Source of the DNA: Parafrankia discariae
Lineage (GTDB): Bacteria; Actinomycetota; Actinomycetes; Frankiales; Frankiaceae
DNA: 60,904 nt
Assembly: GCF_000373365.1 (NCBI RefSeq)
Contig: NZ_KB891222.1
Span: 1 to 60,904 of the forward strand
Direction: 5' to 3'
The notes beneath the pieces are model-generated. The model was not told the DNA's origin, ran no database searches, and was given only the letters and a program-made list of their open reading frames with translations. Position 1 is the stretch's first letter. Every line of letters starts with the position of its first letter. This document shows, piece by piece, positions 51,042 to 60,225 of this stretch. The position numbers were made by a program, and so were the translations under genes.

Positions 51042-51140
51042 CCTGGTTTCCCGCGCCAGGCAGGGAGGGCCGGTGAAAGAGGACCGGTGAGAGGCGCGCC
51101 AGGAAGCCAGCCGTCCGCCAGAATTCGAAGGAGAGTCCGC

Positions 51141-51515
51141 ATGGCACCGTTCCCGATCACCGGCCGGTTCGTCGGCGACTTCGTCCCGCATCTCGTCGCC
51201 GTCGACACCGAGGACACCGTGGCCGAGGTGGCCAGGAAGGTGGCGGTGCACAGCGTCGGGCGTCGCGTCGCCCGGCCCGCCGGCGAGCCCGGCTACGAGG
51301 TGCTGCTCGACGACCGGGTCCTCGACCCGGCCCTGACCTTCGGTCAGGTTCTCGCCGAGCACGGGTTCCCGCCCCTGCGGTGGTTCGACGTACGGTTCCG
51401 CGCGGAGCCGGACCGCACGACCGCCGGGCCCGACCGCACGACCGCCGGACCGGCGCTCCCGGCCGCCGGGCCCGACCTCCCCGGTGCCGTCCCGGGGCGG
51501 CCCGCCGATGCCTGA
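51141..51515 (+). CDS. Diiron monooxygenase gamma subunit (TmoB-like) with a C-terminal extension
   Basis: The ATG at 51141 follows GAAGGAGAG and gives 124 residues. Residues 1-82 match TmoB (FPITGRFVGDFVPHLVAVDT, VARKVAVHSVGRRVA, LRWFDVRF). The remaining 40 residues are a Pro/Ala-rich low-complexity tail with a repeat (DRTTAGPDRTTAGP), absent from the 84-residue TmoB I know. The last 8 bp overlap the ferredoxin gene. Confidence 0.82.
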   Translation: MAPFPITGRFVGDFVPHLVAVDTEDTVAEVARKVAVHSVGRRVARPAGEPGYEVLLDDRVLDPALTFGQVLAEHGFPPLRWFDVRFRAEPDRTTAGPDRTTAGPALPAAGPDLPGAVPGRPADA

Positions 51516-51861
51516 GCCGGACGACGGCTTCGTCGACCTGGTCGAGGCCGAAAGCCTCTGGGACGGCGAGATGGAGGCGTTCGACGTCGGTCCCGACGAG
51601 GTGCTGCTGCTCAAGGTCGACGGAGGGATCCGGGCCTACGACGGCACCTGCCCGCACCAGGGTGTCTCCCTCGTGGAGGGCGAGCTGGAGAACGGCGTGC
51701 TGACCTGCCGCGCCCACGAGTGGCAGTTCGACGCGCGCACCGGTGCGGGCCTCAACCCCAGGGACAACCACCTGACCCGGCACGACGTGCGGATCGACGG
51801 GGCCGGCGTGGTCCAGGTCCGGCTCTGCTCCCGGGCCCGCCACGCCACGCAGCCGTCCTGA
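51508..51861 (+). CDS. Rieske-type ferredoxin (TmoC-like)
   Basis: A 117-residue soluble Rieske protein. The [2Fe-2S] ligands are Cys48/His50 (TCPHQG) and Cys67/His70 (TCRAHEW), with the right spacing for the family. It carries electrons from a reductase to the hydroxylase. It overlaps the gamma-subunit gene by 8 bp, indicating coupled translation. No reductase gene is found after the operon. Confidence 0.92.
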   Translation: MPEPDDGFVDLVEAESLWDGEMEAFDVGPDEVLLLKVDGGIRAYDGTCPHQGVSLVEGELENGVLTCRAHEWQFDARTGAGLNPRDNHLTRHDVRIDGAGVVQVRLCSRARHATQPS

Positions 51862-51923
51862 CCGTCCCAGCCGTTCGGCGGTCCCGGCCGCCCCAGCCGT
51901 CCCTGCGACAGATTGGCCCGTAG

Positions 51924-52253
51924 ATGGCGATACTCGTGATGACGCCCGACGCCGAAGCCTCGGAGGATCTCGTCGGCCCGGTGATCCGGGCCGGCAACCT
52001 CGCCGAGGCGGTCATCGAGGCGGTCGCCCTCGACAATCCCGACTCCGACGTCCTCGTCCTCGACCGGGACGACTACGTCCGCGTCCACACGCTCGGGACG
52101 TGTCGCCTGACCCAGGCCAGCCTCCAGGCGTGTCTCGGTCAGCCCTGCCGGCTCGTCGAACTCGAGATCGACATGCCGTCGTTCCGGGGCAGGCTGCGGA
52201 CCCGGGACGACGAGTACCTGTGGTTCTACCGTCAGCGCGGCGCCGGTTCCTGA
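51924..52253 (+). CDS. Monooxygenase coupling/effector protein (TmoD/MmoB-like)
   Basis: A 109-residue protein without cofactor motifs, matching the effector family in size and position. Typical elements are VGPVIRAGNLAEAVIEAVAL and LDRDDYVRVHT, and an ending DEYLWFY. Such proteins bind the hydroxylase near the diiron site and tune its reaction with O2. It lies between the ferredoxin and beta-subunit genes, as in tmo operons. Confidence 0.88.
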   Translation: MAILVMTPDAEASEDLVGPVIRAGNLAEAVIEAVALDNPDSDVLVLDRDDYVRVHTLGTCRLTQASLQACLGQPCRLVELEIDMPSFRGRLRTRDDEYLWFYRQRGAGS

Positions 52254-52263
52254 GGAGATCACC

Positions 52264-53308
52264 ATGGCGAGAGCCAAAGCCACCCCGCGGTCGCGGCAGC
52301 GCGCTCTGCGGACCTGGAGCGCCTTCGGGAACCTCGGCCGGCGGCCGACCGAATACGAGATCCTGACGCACGGCCTCAACCACACCACCGGACCCGTGCC
52401 GCTGGAGCTGGGCCCGGACGTCCACGGCAACGTCTGGCTGCGCGAGCACCGGGACACGACGAAGCTCCGCTGCGCGGACTGGAACGCCTTCCGTGACCCG
52501 GACACGATGACCTACGGCAGGTACGTCAGCCGGCAGGACGACCAGGAGACCTATGTCGAGGGCCTGCTGGAGCGGTTCGACCGGGAGGACCACGACGCGC
52601 GGTTGCCGCCCGCGGCCGTCTCGCTGCTGCGGCGGGCCCTGACCCCGAGCCGCTATCTGGCGCACGGCCAGCAGATGCTCTCCGCCTACCAGCAGCTACG
52701 TCGCGAACTGCGCCGCGTTCCAGACGGCGGACCAGCTGCGCCGGGTGCAGCTCACCGCGTACCGCACGACCCAGCTGCGGGCGGCCCACGGGGAGGCCGG
52801 CTTCGCGACGGGGGAACGTCAGGACTGGGAGGGCACCGCGGACTGGCAGCCGATCCGCCGCGCGGTCGAGCTCGCCCTCGTGGAGTTCGACTGGGACCGC
52901 GCCTTCGTCGTCGCCAACCTGGTCGTGAAACCGGTCGCCGACCTGCTGACGCTCAGCGAGCTCAGCACCCAGTGCGCCGAGAGCGGCGCCAGGCTGGACG
53001 CGCTGATCCTGGAGAACCTGTGGACCGACAGCGAGCGCGGCCAACGCTGGACGGCCGCGCTGACCCGGTTCCTGCTCGCCGACGAGGCCAACCGGGCGGT
53101 GCTGCGGGACTACCTGGACGAGTTCACCCCGCTGGGCGAGGCCATGGCCGACTCCGGGGGCCGGCTGCTGGCCACCGGCAGTGGACGCACGGCCGCGGGC
53201 ATCTCGGCGGCCGTGCGCGCCCGATGGGCAGGTTTCCTCGACGACGCCGGCCTGACCACCACCGGCGGACTGTCCTCGGGGCAGCCGGATGGGTCGGGCG
53301 GTGCCTGA
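52264..53308 (+). pseudogene. Diiron monooxygenase hydroxylase beta subunit (TmoE-like), frameshifted
   Basis: The gene starts with MARAKATPRSRQRALRTWSA and reads as TmoE through SRYLAHGQQMLSAYQQ (about residue 144), then leaves frame. The homologous continuation (SSYVANCAAFQTADQLRRVQ, then TAYRTTQLRA) lies in the +1 frame from 52691 and runs to a normal C-terminus at 53308. The switch is within 52687-52697. Family members have several more residues between these two blocks, so a deletion of roughly 11 bp is more likely than a one-base insertion. The original frame would read on to 53397 as a meaningless tail. Either the beta subunit is lost or this is a sequencing error. Confidence 0.85.
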
Positions 53309-53340
53309 TCGCCGTGACCGTAGTTCTGCTGCTCCTGGAT

Positions 53341-55032
53341 TCACACGTAAGCCTTCAGGTCGAAGATGAATTCCTCGCTCATGAGGTGGCTAAGTGACGC
53401 CTCGGCCAGCATCCGGTCGCCGAGTACGATGTGAGGATCTTCCGTGGAGCCTGGGAGATGCTGTTCCAGGAAACGTGCGAGTGCGTCTGCGGTGGTAACG
53501 CTGCACGGCAGATAGAAAGGGAATTCTACCGTCTCCAGGCGAAAAGCGAAAAGTGCGCACGGATTCCCGCGTTCATCCGTTACGGAGGCGCTGACATAGG
53601 AGACGTGTATGTTTTCCGACCGCCATATCATGAAGTTCTCGAACGGGGACAGGTCCAGCAGGCCGGAGACTCCTGTCCGGCGTAGTACCGGATACCATCT
53701 CCTGCGCCAGTCTCGGTCGGCGAGACTGGCCATCGAGATGTTTGTCAGTGTTCGCACGTTCTTTTTCTGCCGATCGATGAGTTCCCGGGCCTGTGCCGGG
53801 TCGTCCAGCGCGACGAGAGCTATTCCGTCCGGGTCGAGGTGACGCGCGTTCACGGTGCGGACGGTAACTATGTTGCGACTCCCGAGGTGACGGATGGCGG
53901 CTTGGTCGTCGTCGCTGAAGCCGAACTGGTCCAGGAGACGGAAAGCGGGGCGTACAGCCAGAAAGAGATGACTCAGGTCGCCGGGCCCCGAGGCGAGCCA
54001 CGCGTGGTCCGCGGGTGACAGGTCACCGTACCGCCGTAGGATCGCTGGACGGGGCCGGTCCCGGATCTGTAAGCGTTCCTGACCGAAAACGGGATAGACA
54101 AGGTTCTCGGTCGGCATGTCGTCGGTGGCCGGCCGGAAGGCTCCCGCGACCTCGGGCGCGTACGCTTCCAGTGTTGCTACAGCCGGCGCGGTGAGCTCCT
54201 GGTGGCCGTCGTAGGAGAGCGACGGGGAGCCGACGGCCGCCAGCATGTCGGAGAACCAGGCATAGAGCCGTTCGATGATGCGGGCCCATTCGCGTTCGTG
54301 ATCCGGGGCGAAGGTCTCTTCTCGTAGTCCCGGATCTGTCGCGGCCGAAACCAGGAGATCCCAGCCCGACAGTCCGGACATGCGTTCGTCCAGTTCGGCC
54401 AGCAGATGGCCTCGCCGTGTGGATTCCACCCGCTCCCGCAACACCGCCATGCGCAGATCCGGCGCGTACCCGGCGTCGTTGGCCAGGGGCGGCGGATTCC
54501 GGAAGCCCCGTTCGAGCAGCGGCGCCAGCACGCCACTCTGCATGCTGCATCGCGCCGCGGCGTCGAGGGCGAACTCCTTGAGCCGGCTGTGGTCTGCGAC
54601 GGGAAGTATGTCGCTGGCCTTCAGATACCAGGCCCGATACCGTGGATACCCGGCGAGGAGCTGCATGTCCCCGCCGCCCACGAGCCAGAGACTCTGGAAG
54701 GTCGCATATCCCTCGTGGGTGTCTCGGCAGGCTCGGACGAGCTGTTGCAGCGCGGCGCGGTGCTCGGCGGGCCGGGCGTGGGTGAGCGCTCCGTAGAGGT
54801 AAAGCGCGACGCCGAAGGCTGTGCAGTCGTTGAGTCCCACGTGCAACGACTCATGGGCGGTGAGCATCCGGCCGGCCGCGGAATCTGCGAGCACACCGTT
54901 GTGGGCGATGAGGAAGGCGTCGTAGTTGTTGAACGCGCCGCGCCCGGTTCCGCTCGCACCGCGCAGCGTGAGCTGCAGCAGGTGGTCATCCGAAATGGAA
55001 TCCGCTCCTGCCGTTCTTCCGTTCCGCCTCAC
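53341..55032 (-). CDS. HExxH-motif protein, putative peptide/protein-modifying (copy 2 of the locus)
   Basis: A GTG at 55032 overlaps the stop of the TIR gene (GTGA) and gives 563 residues. The N-terminal part holds HESLH (60-64) followed by VGLNDCTAFGVAL, a metal-dependent hydrolase-type motif. The rest is a long region with a second half resembling that of the paralogue at 58345-60063 (for example DWRRRWYPVLRRTG...LLDLSPFENF compared with SWRARWLPALSRIGA...LLDTGLDTFA). I relate both to the HEXXH-domain peptide-modification proteins of actinobacterial FxsA/FxsB-type systems (TIGR04267, from memory). The real reaction is unknown. Being last in a coupled operon with a TIR-NTPase points to a shared signalling or defence role. 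Confidence 0.72.
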   Translation of the reverse strand: MRRNGRTAGADSISDDHLLQLTLRGASGTGRGAFNNYDAFLIAHNGVLADSAAGRMLTAHESLHVGLNDCTAFGVALYLYGALTHARPAEHRAALQQLVRACRDTHEGYATFQSLWLVGGGDMQLLAGYPRYRAWYLKASDILPVADHSRLKEFALDAAARCSMQSGVLAPLLERGFRNPPPLANDAGYAPDLRMAVLRERVESTRRGHLLAELDERMSGLSGWDLLVSAATDPGLREETFAPDHEREWARIIERLYAWFSDMLAAVGSPSLSYDGHQELTAPAVATLEAYAPEVAGAFRPATDDMPTENLVYPVFGQERLQIRDRPRPAILRRYGDLSPADHAWLASGPGDLSHLFLAVRPAFRLLDQFGFSDDDQAAIRHLGSRNIVTVRTVNARHLDPDGIALVALDDPAQARELIDRQKKNVRTLTNISMASLADRDWRRRWYPVLRRTGVSGLLDLSPFENFMIWRSENIHVSYVSASVTDERGNPCALFAFRLETVEFPFYLPCSVTTADALARFLEQHLPGSTEDPHIVLGDRMLAEASLSHLMSEEFIFDLKAYV

Positions 55033-58000
55033 CCGGGCGCCCCTGCCGGGCGCCCGCCACCGGCGGCGGGTCCACCGGGACGCCGATCCGCCGGGCTCAG
55101 GGGGAACCAGGCACCCGGTTCCGCCACGCCGCGCAGGTGTGTGAGGAGGTCGGCGAAATCCTCCTCGTTGGTCCGTGCGCGGAGGCGGTCTGGAAGCATC
55201 CCGTGACAGGAGCCCGGATCGCCCTCACGATACGGGGGCCGGAGGCAGGCGTGCAGGGCGTACCCGCCCGTCACCGTGCTCCGCGCCTCGATGTCCACGA
55301 GCTCGCCGACCAGGCGCCACACCCAGCGGACCGACACCCCGACGCCCAGCCGCTCGACCATCAGGACCGCGGCGAGCGCGTTCATCAGCTCGGGCCGGGT
55401 GGCCACCCGGGACAGGTCTAGACACCACTCGCCAGGACGCATCTTCAGTTCTTCCGGATCAGCGTCGCCGTCTTCGTCCCACACCGGGACGCAGCCGTCG
55501 ATGACCGTGTCGAGGAACTGGCCCTGGCAGCTGCCGTCACCGCCGACCAGGTCGTAAAGCACGGCCACATCCGCCGCGGTGAGCTGGCCCTCCACGGCGT
55601 GGGCCTCGGAGTGAGCCTGCGTCGACGAGCCGGGGTCAGCCGGGAGCACTGCCGATGTGCTCGCGAGCGGGGCCAGCTCCGGTAAAAACCCATCGGGCCG
55701 TGTCGAGGCCAGCCGGCGCAGTACGGCGACGGCTTCGGACCTCGCCGCCTCGTCGTCGGCGGAGAGACGGTGGTGAGGCAGGAGGGCGGCCTGCGCGGCG
55801 AGTGCCCCGGCCAGGGCGGGCAGGTGCCGGTCCGGACGGCGGGGTGCCAGGTCCCGAAAGATCTTCGTCGCCCGCGCGTACGCGGCGAGCGCCTCGCTGT
55901 ATAGCCCCTGCGCCGACAGGCAGCCGCCATAGGTCACCAGAGACAGCCCCAGATAGGACTGATATCGATTGGGCTGGTCAGCGGCCACGGCCTCGAACAT
56001 TTTCGTGGACTTCTCGGCCGCCTGGAGTGCATAGGCGGACTGACCGGCGCGACGCAGCCGAACAGCCAGGTCGTTGAGCGCCCCGGCGAGGCCCGGGGCC
56101 GCGTTGTCGATCCGGACGAGCCGGCGCCAGGCGTCGACCGCCGACCTGGCGTCCTCGAGTGCCTCCTTGTGCCGGCCCAGATCACCGAGCACGCTGGCGC
56201 GGGTGCGCGCGGCCTCGGCGTAGGCGCGGTCGGAGACGCGCGGATCCTTGTCGGGCTGGTCGTGGCACAGCTGCACCGCCTCGGTCGCGGGTCCGAGTGC
56301 CCGGTATGGATCGCCGGCGCGCGCCAGCCCGGACGCCTGGCGCCGGAGCAACTCGGCCCGTGCTGTCGGGGCCATGGATGTTCCTGCCGGGCCCGCGCGG
56401 AGTTCGTCCTCGATGAGGCGTAGTGACAGAGCGGCCAAAGCCACGGTGGAGTCCGGGAGTACCTGTAGCGCGGCTCGCCGCGTGGTGTCGTCGACGTCCA
56501 CGGCTACCGTCTCCAGCACGCGGACGAACGGGGTGGGGTCAAGCAGACCGTGCGCCGTGTCGATCCCGAGCGGGAAGCATCTCGTCAGGTCAGCTCGGAC
56601 CATCACCTCGAGAATGCCGCTGAGGGCCGGCTCGCGGCTGCTGCCGTGGCCGAGCACCGCGAGTGCCCGCTGGAGCTGCCGGTCCGTGCGGGTTGCGATG
56701 ATCGACGTCACGGTCTCGGTGGACAGAGGGCCGGTCATCGCGAGGTGGTGTTCGGCCAGTGGGGCCGGGCGCAGAGGCTCGAGGCCCGTGGGTCCGCCAT
56801 ACAGGAGGAACAGCCAGGTGACGTACCGCCGTACGACGTCTTCGGGATGATCGCGGAAGGTTGGAAGGCCCGCCAGCAGGCGCGTCGCCTCCTGCTCGTC
56901 GTCCGCGCCGAACAGGGCGGCGGCAGTGACGACCTGATCGAGTCTGGCACGGTGTGGATCGGGAAGCGGGAACTCGGTCGCGGTGTCCGTCCAGTAGCGG
57001 CGTTCATGATGCAGCAGCCTGGCCACCGGGCTCGGTCCGCTTCGCCGCGCGCCAGCCGGACTCGCCGCGTGGGGCGTGCGGGTGACGGTGGCTTCGCCGT
57101 CAGGAGCACGGCTGTCGGGGACGCTGCTGTCGAGTACCTGGGCGAGGGCCGCGACGTGTATGTCCAGGAGACGTTCGTACCTCCAGGAGCCCAGGTCGGC
57201 CGGCGGGTCGGGAAGCGGGTCGGAGGCTTTCCCCGGCGGGGCGAGCCGACGGGCGAACTCGAACCTGGCCCGGGTGAACTCCCGCTCGCGGCGGGAGCAG
57301 GACAGCTCGTGGCGTGACAGGCGCTGTTCGGTCATGGCCGCGAACAGCGCGCTGACCGTGTCGTCCCGATCCGCGCACAGTTTGTCCAGCAAGGCACCCG
57401 GTGAACGGGCCGTCAACAGCAACCGAGTCCTCGTGGACGCCGGGCGTCGCCACACGAGCTCTCTGGCCAGCATCAGCGTCCGTGGGACCAGCACATCCGC
57501 CGGGTCGACCACGATCAGCAGCGGGACGTCGATCTCCAAGGCCCGAGCCATGGCCCCCGGTGGGGCATCCTCCGCCAACAGCCAGGCCATCCAGCCGGCC
57601 TTCCAGAGCCGGTGGCACGTCTCCCTCGCCAGGCGCGTCTTGCCGAGGCCAGCCGCCCCGGTCAGGAGCCTGGCGGCAAGCGGTGGCTCCTCGTGCGCCC
57701 ACGCCTCGAGGGCTTCGCGCTCGCCGTCCTGCTCCTCGAAGGGGACGGCGCCGTACTCCGGGCGAAGCAGGGCACTGGGCAGATGGGACCTGACCAATGG
57801 GGGCGGTACGAGTACGGGTGAGCTCAGCGCCCGGCTGGCGGCGAGCACCGGAGCCTGCCGCAGGACCGCTCGGACGACGGACGCCGCGTCGGTATCGATG
57901 CTCCGGCGCCGGATGCCGGTCCGCTGTGGCCGCCGCAGGTCGACGATGTCCGGTGGCAGTTCGGCTCGCGCTGGCATCGCCGTCCCATCGACAAGTACGG

Positions 58001-58358
58001 GGATCACCACCACCCGGCGCGTCAGCGCGATGGCGATCTCCCGCCGCACCCAGTCGCCGTCCTCCCACGGACTTTCCGGGAGCCAGTCCGGGCCGATCAC
58101 GGCCAGTAGGACCTCGCACGAACGGAGTGCCGCCAGCGCCTCCTCGTCGAACCGGTCACCAGGCTGGACCGATCGGCGTGACCTGAACACCGCCGCCGCG
58201 CCGAAAGCGCCCGCGAGCAGTTCGTCGAGATAGGCCGCTGTGTAGACGCCGGCGGTGTCCTTCGAGCGGTAGCTGATGAACACGTGCGGACCCGTCGATC
58301 CCGGTGCGCGACGTGTCGGCGCAGGTGCGGACCCGGGGGGTCCGTCAGACGTGGTCAC
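55029..58358 (-). CDS. TIR - NTPase (STAND-like) - TPR protein
   Basis: A GTG at 58358 with GGAGG about 10 bases upstream gives 1,109 residues; an ATG at 58394 without a ribosome site would add 12. Residues 24-150 are a TIR domain (HVFISYRSKD, then WVRREIAIAL, where Glu107 matches the catalytic NADase glutamate of SARM1-like TIRs). Residues 205-450 form a P-loop NTPase with Walker A (TGAAGLGKT, 233-241) and Walker B (LLIVVDPADVL, 280-290). Helical/TPR repeats follow, about 610-830 (for example LGRHKEALEDARSAVDAWRR). A conserved C-terminal domain of unknown type ends the protein (about 880-1090). This layout fits STAND sensors that trigger NAD depletion on infection, and also the TPR/TIR proteins of FxSxx-COOH systems. 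It overlaps both neighbouring HExxH genes. Confidence 0.82.
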   Translation of the reverse strand: MTTSDGPPGSAPAPTRRAPGSTGPHVFISYRSKDTAGVYTAAYLDELLAGAFGAAAVFRSRRSVQPGDRFDEEALAALRSCEVLLAVIGPDWLPESPWEDGDWVRREIAIALTRRVVVIPVLVDGTAMPARAELPPDIVDLRRPQRTGIRRRSIDTDAASVVRAVLRQAPVLAASRALSSPVLVPPPLVRSHLPSALLRPEYGAVPFEEQDGEREALEAWAHEEPPLAARLLTGAAGLGKTRLARETCHRLWKAGWMAWLLAEDAPPGAMARALEIDVPLLIVVDPADVLVPRTLMLARELVWRRPASTRTRLLLTARSPGALLDKLCADRDDTVSALFAAMTEQRLSRHELSCSRREREFTRARFEFARRLAPPGKASDPLPDPPADLGSWRYERLLDIHVAALAQVLDSSVPDSRAPDGEATVTRTPHAASPAGARRSGPSPVARLLHHERRYWTDTATEFPLPDPHRARLDQVVTAAALFGADDEQEATRLLAGLPTFRDHPEDVVRRYVTWLFLLYGGPTGLEPLRPAPLAEHHLAMTGPLSTETVTSIIATRTDRQLQRALAVLGHGSSREPALSGILEVMVRADLTRCFPLGIDTAHGLLDPTPFVRVLETVAVDVDDTTRRAALQVLPDSTVALAALSLRLIEDELRAGPAGTSMAPTARAELLRRQASGLARAGDPYRALGPATEAVQLCHDQPDKDPRVSDRAYAEAARTRASVLGDLGRHKEALEDARSAVDAWRRLVRIDNAAPGLAGALNDLAVRLRRAGQSAYALQAAEKSTKMFEAVAADQPNRYQSYLGLSLVTYGGCLSAQGLYSEALAAYARATKIFRDLAPRRPDRHLPALAGALAAQAALLPHHRLSADDEAARSEAVAVLRRLASTRPDGFLPELAPLASTSAVLPADPGSSTQAHSEAHAVEGQLTAADVAVLYDLVGGDGSCQGQFLDTVIDGCVPVWDEDGDADPEELKMRPGEWCLDLSRVATRPELMNALAAVLMVERLGVGVSVRWVWRLVGELVDIEARSTVTGGYALHACLRPPYREGDPGSCHGMLPDRLRARTNEEDFADLLTHLRGVAEPGAWFPLSPADRRPGGPAAGGGRPAGAPG

Positions 58359-60063
58359 GGGGCGACTGCCTCCGCCGCGTCGGTGGGCGGGCATCAGCCA
58401 GCGCGGCGAGATCGAAGAACGCCTCGGTCGCGAGCAGGTGGATGAGGACCACCTGCAACGGCCCGACAGCCGCGGACCAGTCGGCGCCGGTCATCCGCAG
58501 GTCGACGTCGCGCATGGCGGCCAGCTGGGAGGTGAGCAGCTCGACACCCAGGTCATCGGCGACGGCGAGCCATACGGTGGGTTCGCCCGCGAGCGCCAGC
58601 GCGAGTCCTCGCCAGGTCGCCTCCGGCCCGGGAAGATCCAGGTACAGGCCGTGCAGGACGGCGCCCGGGGCACTCCAGCCCCTGGCGAACGTGTCCAGGC
58701 CGGTGTCCAGCAGGATGGTCAGCGCACCGATCCGGCTCAGCGCGGGCAGCCAGCGGGCCCGCCAGGACTCGTCGAGCAGGCAGCTTGAAGTGATCGAGGA
58801 AATCACCGGTCCGCGTCCGCCCCACTGCTCGACAAGACGCTGCAGCACCGTCGGTGACGGGAGCCGGATGTGCCACACGGTGTCGCGTTCCTCACCGGAG
58901 CCGTCGTCGGCGACGGACCGGATCCAGACGGTGGGTCCTGCTCCGTGGGCGTTGAGGCGTTCTCGGTCGGAGTCGCCGAGGTCGTATCCGTCGTGTACGC
59001 GCCGGGGCAGGCGGCAGCTGACGACCAGGGTGGGGGTGCCCGCGATCCGGCAGGTCGCGTCCACGACCCGGACCACCTCGTCCACCTCGACGTCGGTGCC
59101 GATGGCCAGTAGCCGGGCCGGCCGGGGGCCGCCGGCAACCCAGTGCCGCCCCTGGCGGCTGATCGCGGCGAGCATCACTGCGTCGTTCACTCCGGAGCTG
59201 CCCGGTGGCATCGCCGCCAGGTCGAAGCCGGTGTCGCGGGACCGCACGAGTGCCGTGAGCTCCGCCACCTGCTCGAGATGATCGTTCGGGGGAACGACTG
59301 TGGCGCCGGCGTCGCGGAGGCGGTCGGCGAGCCCGTCGAACACGGTGCGCTCCCACAGCGCCCATTCCGCGTCGAAGTCGAGGGGCGAGCCCGGCCGGTC
59401 CTCGCCGTCCGCGGCGAGCGCGTCGGGGCCGAACCTGTCGGTGACCGCGCGGTCCGCGGCCTTCGCCAGGCTCCCGAGCCCGAACCGGGACTCGTCGCGC
59501 AGGACACGCGCCCAACGGCCTTCGGGGATGTCGATCTGGCGAAGCAGCGCCAGGTCGACGTCCCCGTCCGGCCAGGCGTTGATGAGCCGGTCGAGCACCG
59601 GTGTCTGCATGCACACCAGGGCCAGCGCGGTCAGGGCGAGCGCCCGCCGGTGCGGCCCGCCGGTCTCTGCGACGACGCCGGCCGCAGTATCCCGATAGTG
59701 CCGGTACGCGGGGAAGGGCGGGAGGGCGTCCACGACGTCAGGGTGGCGTATCCGGACGATGTCGGTGCTCATGAACGTGGCGAAACATTCGTGCGGGGTC
59801 CCGCAGGCGTCGACCAGCGAGCGCAGCACCGACCGACGCCACGGCGGAACGCGGATCGCGAAGTGCATGGCTGCACCCCACGCCGTCTCGTCGTTCAGGA
59901 TGGCGTGCTGTGCCTCGTGGACGTGCACCAGGCGGTCAATGGCCGTGTCGCCCCGGGCGAGCCGCAGGTCGAAGCCGCCGGGAAGGTAGTAGCCCGCGCT
60001 TTCCGAACGGTCGGCGAAAAACATGTGGGCCAGATGTTCGTCGTCCCACGCCTCACGGGTCAC
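58345..60063 (-). CDS. HExxH-motif protein, putative peptide/protein-modifying (copy 1 of the locus)
   Basis: A GTG at 60063 gives 572 residues and places HEAQH at 49-53, close to the 60-64 of the partner at 53341; an ATG at 60216 would add a low-complexity, Arg/Gln-rich leader. The motif is followed by AILNDETAWGAAMH, parallel to VGLNDCTAFGVAL in the partner, so the two are paralogues despite low overall identity. The middle and C-terminal parts have no recognised domain. It is the first gene of the operon and its end overlaps the TIR gene. The upstream AT-rich gap (60064-60225) shows no clear promoter. Confidence 0.7.
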   Translation of the reverse strand: MTREAWDDEHLAHMFFADRSESAGYYLPGGFDLRLARGDTAIDRLVHVHEAQHAILNDETAWGAAMHFAIRVPPWRRSVLRSLVDACGTPHECFATFMSTDIVRIRHPDVVDALPPFPAYRHYRDTAAGVVAETGGPHRRALALTALALVCMQTPVLDRLINAWPDGDVDLALLRQIDIPEGRWARVLRDESRFGLGSLAKAADRAVTDRFGPDALAADGEDRPGSPLDFDAEWALWERTVFDGLADRLRDAGATVVPPNDHLEQVAELTALVRSRDTGFDLAAMPPGSSGVNDAVMLAAISRQGRHWVAGGPRPARLLAIGTDVEVDEVVRVVDATCRIAGTPTLVVSCRLPRRVHDGYDLGDSDRERLNAHGAGPTVWIRSVADDGSGEERDTVWHIRLPSPTVLQRLVEQWGGRGPVISSITSSCLLDESWRARWLPALSRIGALTILLDTGLDTFARGWSAPGAVLHGLYLDLPGPEATWRGLALALAGEPTVWLAVADDLGVELLTSQLAAMRDVDLRMTGADWSAAVGPLQVVLIHLLATEAFFDLAALADARPPTRRRQSPRDHV

Positions 60064-60225
60064 GCCACGATGGTGCCTGTCCTGGGCCGGTCTGCCCAGC
60101 GGTTTCGGCCATTTCGTGTCGGCGCGGCCGGCCTGTTGTGCTGTCGGGGAGGTTCTGCCGCCGTGCTGCGCGGACGACGGTCCGGTTCCGCCGCGCTTCA
60201 GCAAGGATGGCCTCATCTGATGGAT

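Noticed and set aside
52264-53397. Beta subunit as an intact 377-residue protein
   Set aside because: After residue 144 this frame loses all similarity to the family, while the +1 frame carries the correct C-terminal half.
53341-60063. FxSxx-COOH peptide (FxsA) and radical SAM partner (FxsB) near the HExxH genes
   Set aside because: I looked for short frames ending in F-x-S-x-x and for a CxxxCxxC radical SAM motif on both strands around the operon and saw neither; the window edge and the insertion may hide them.
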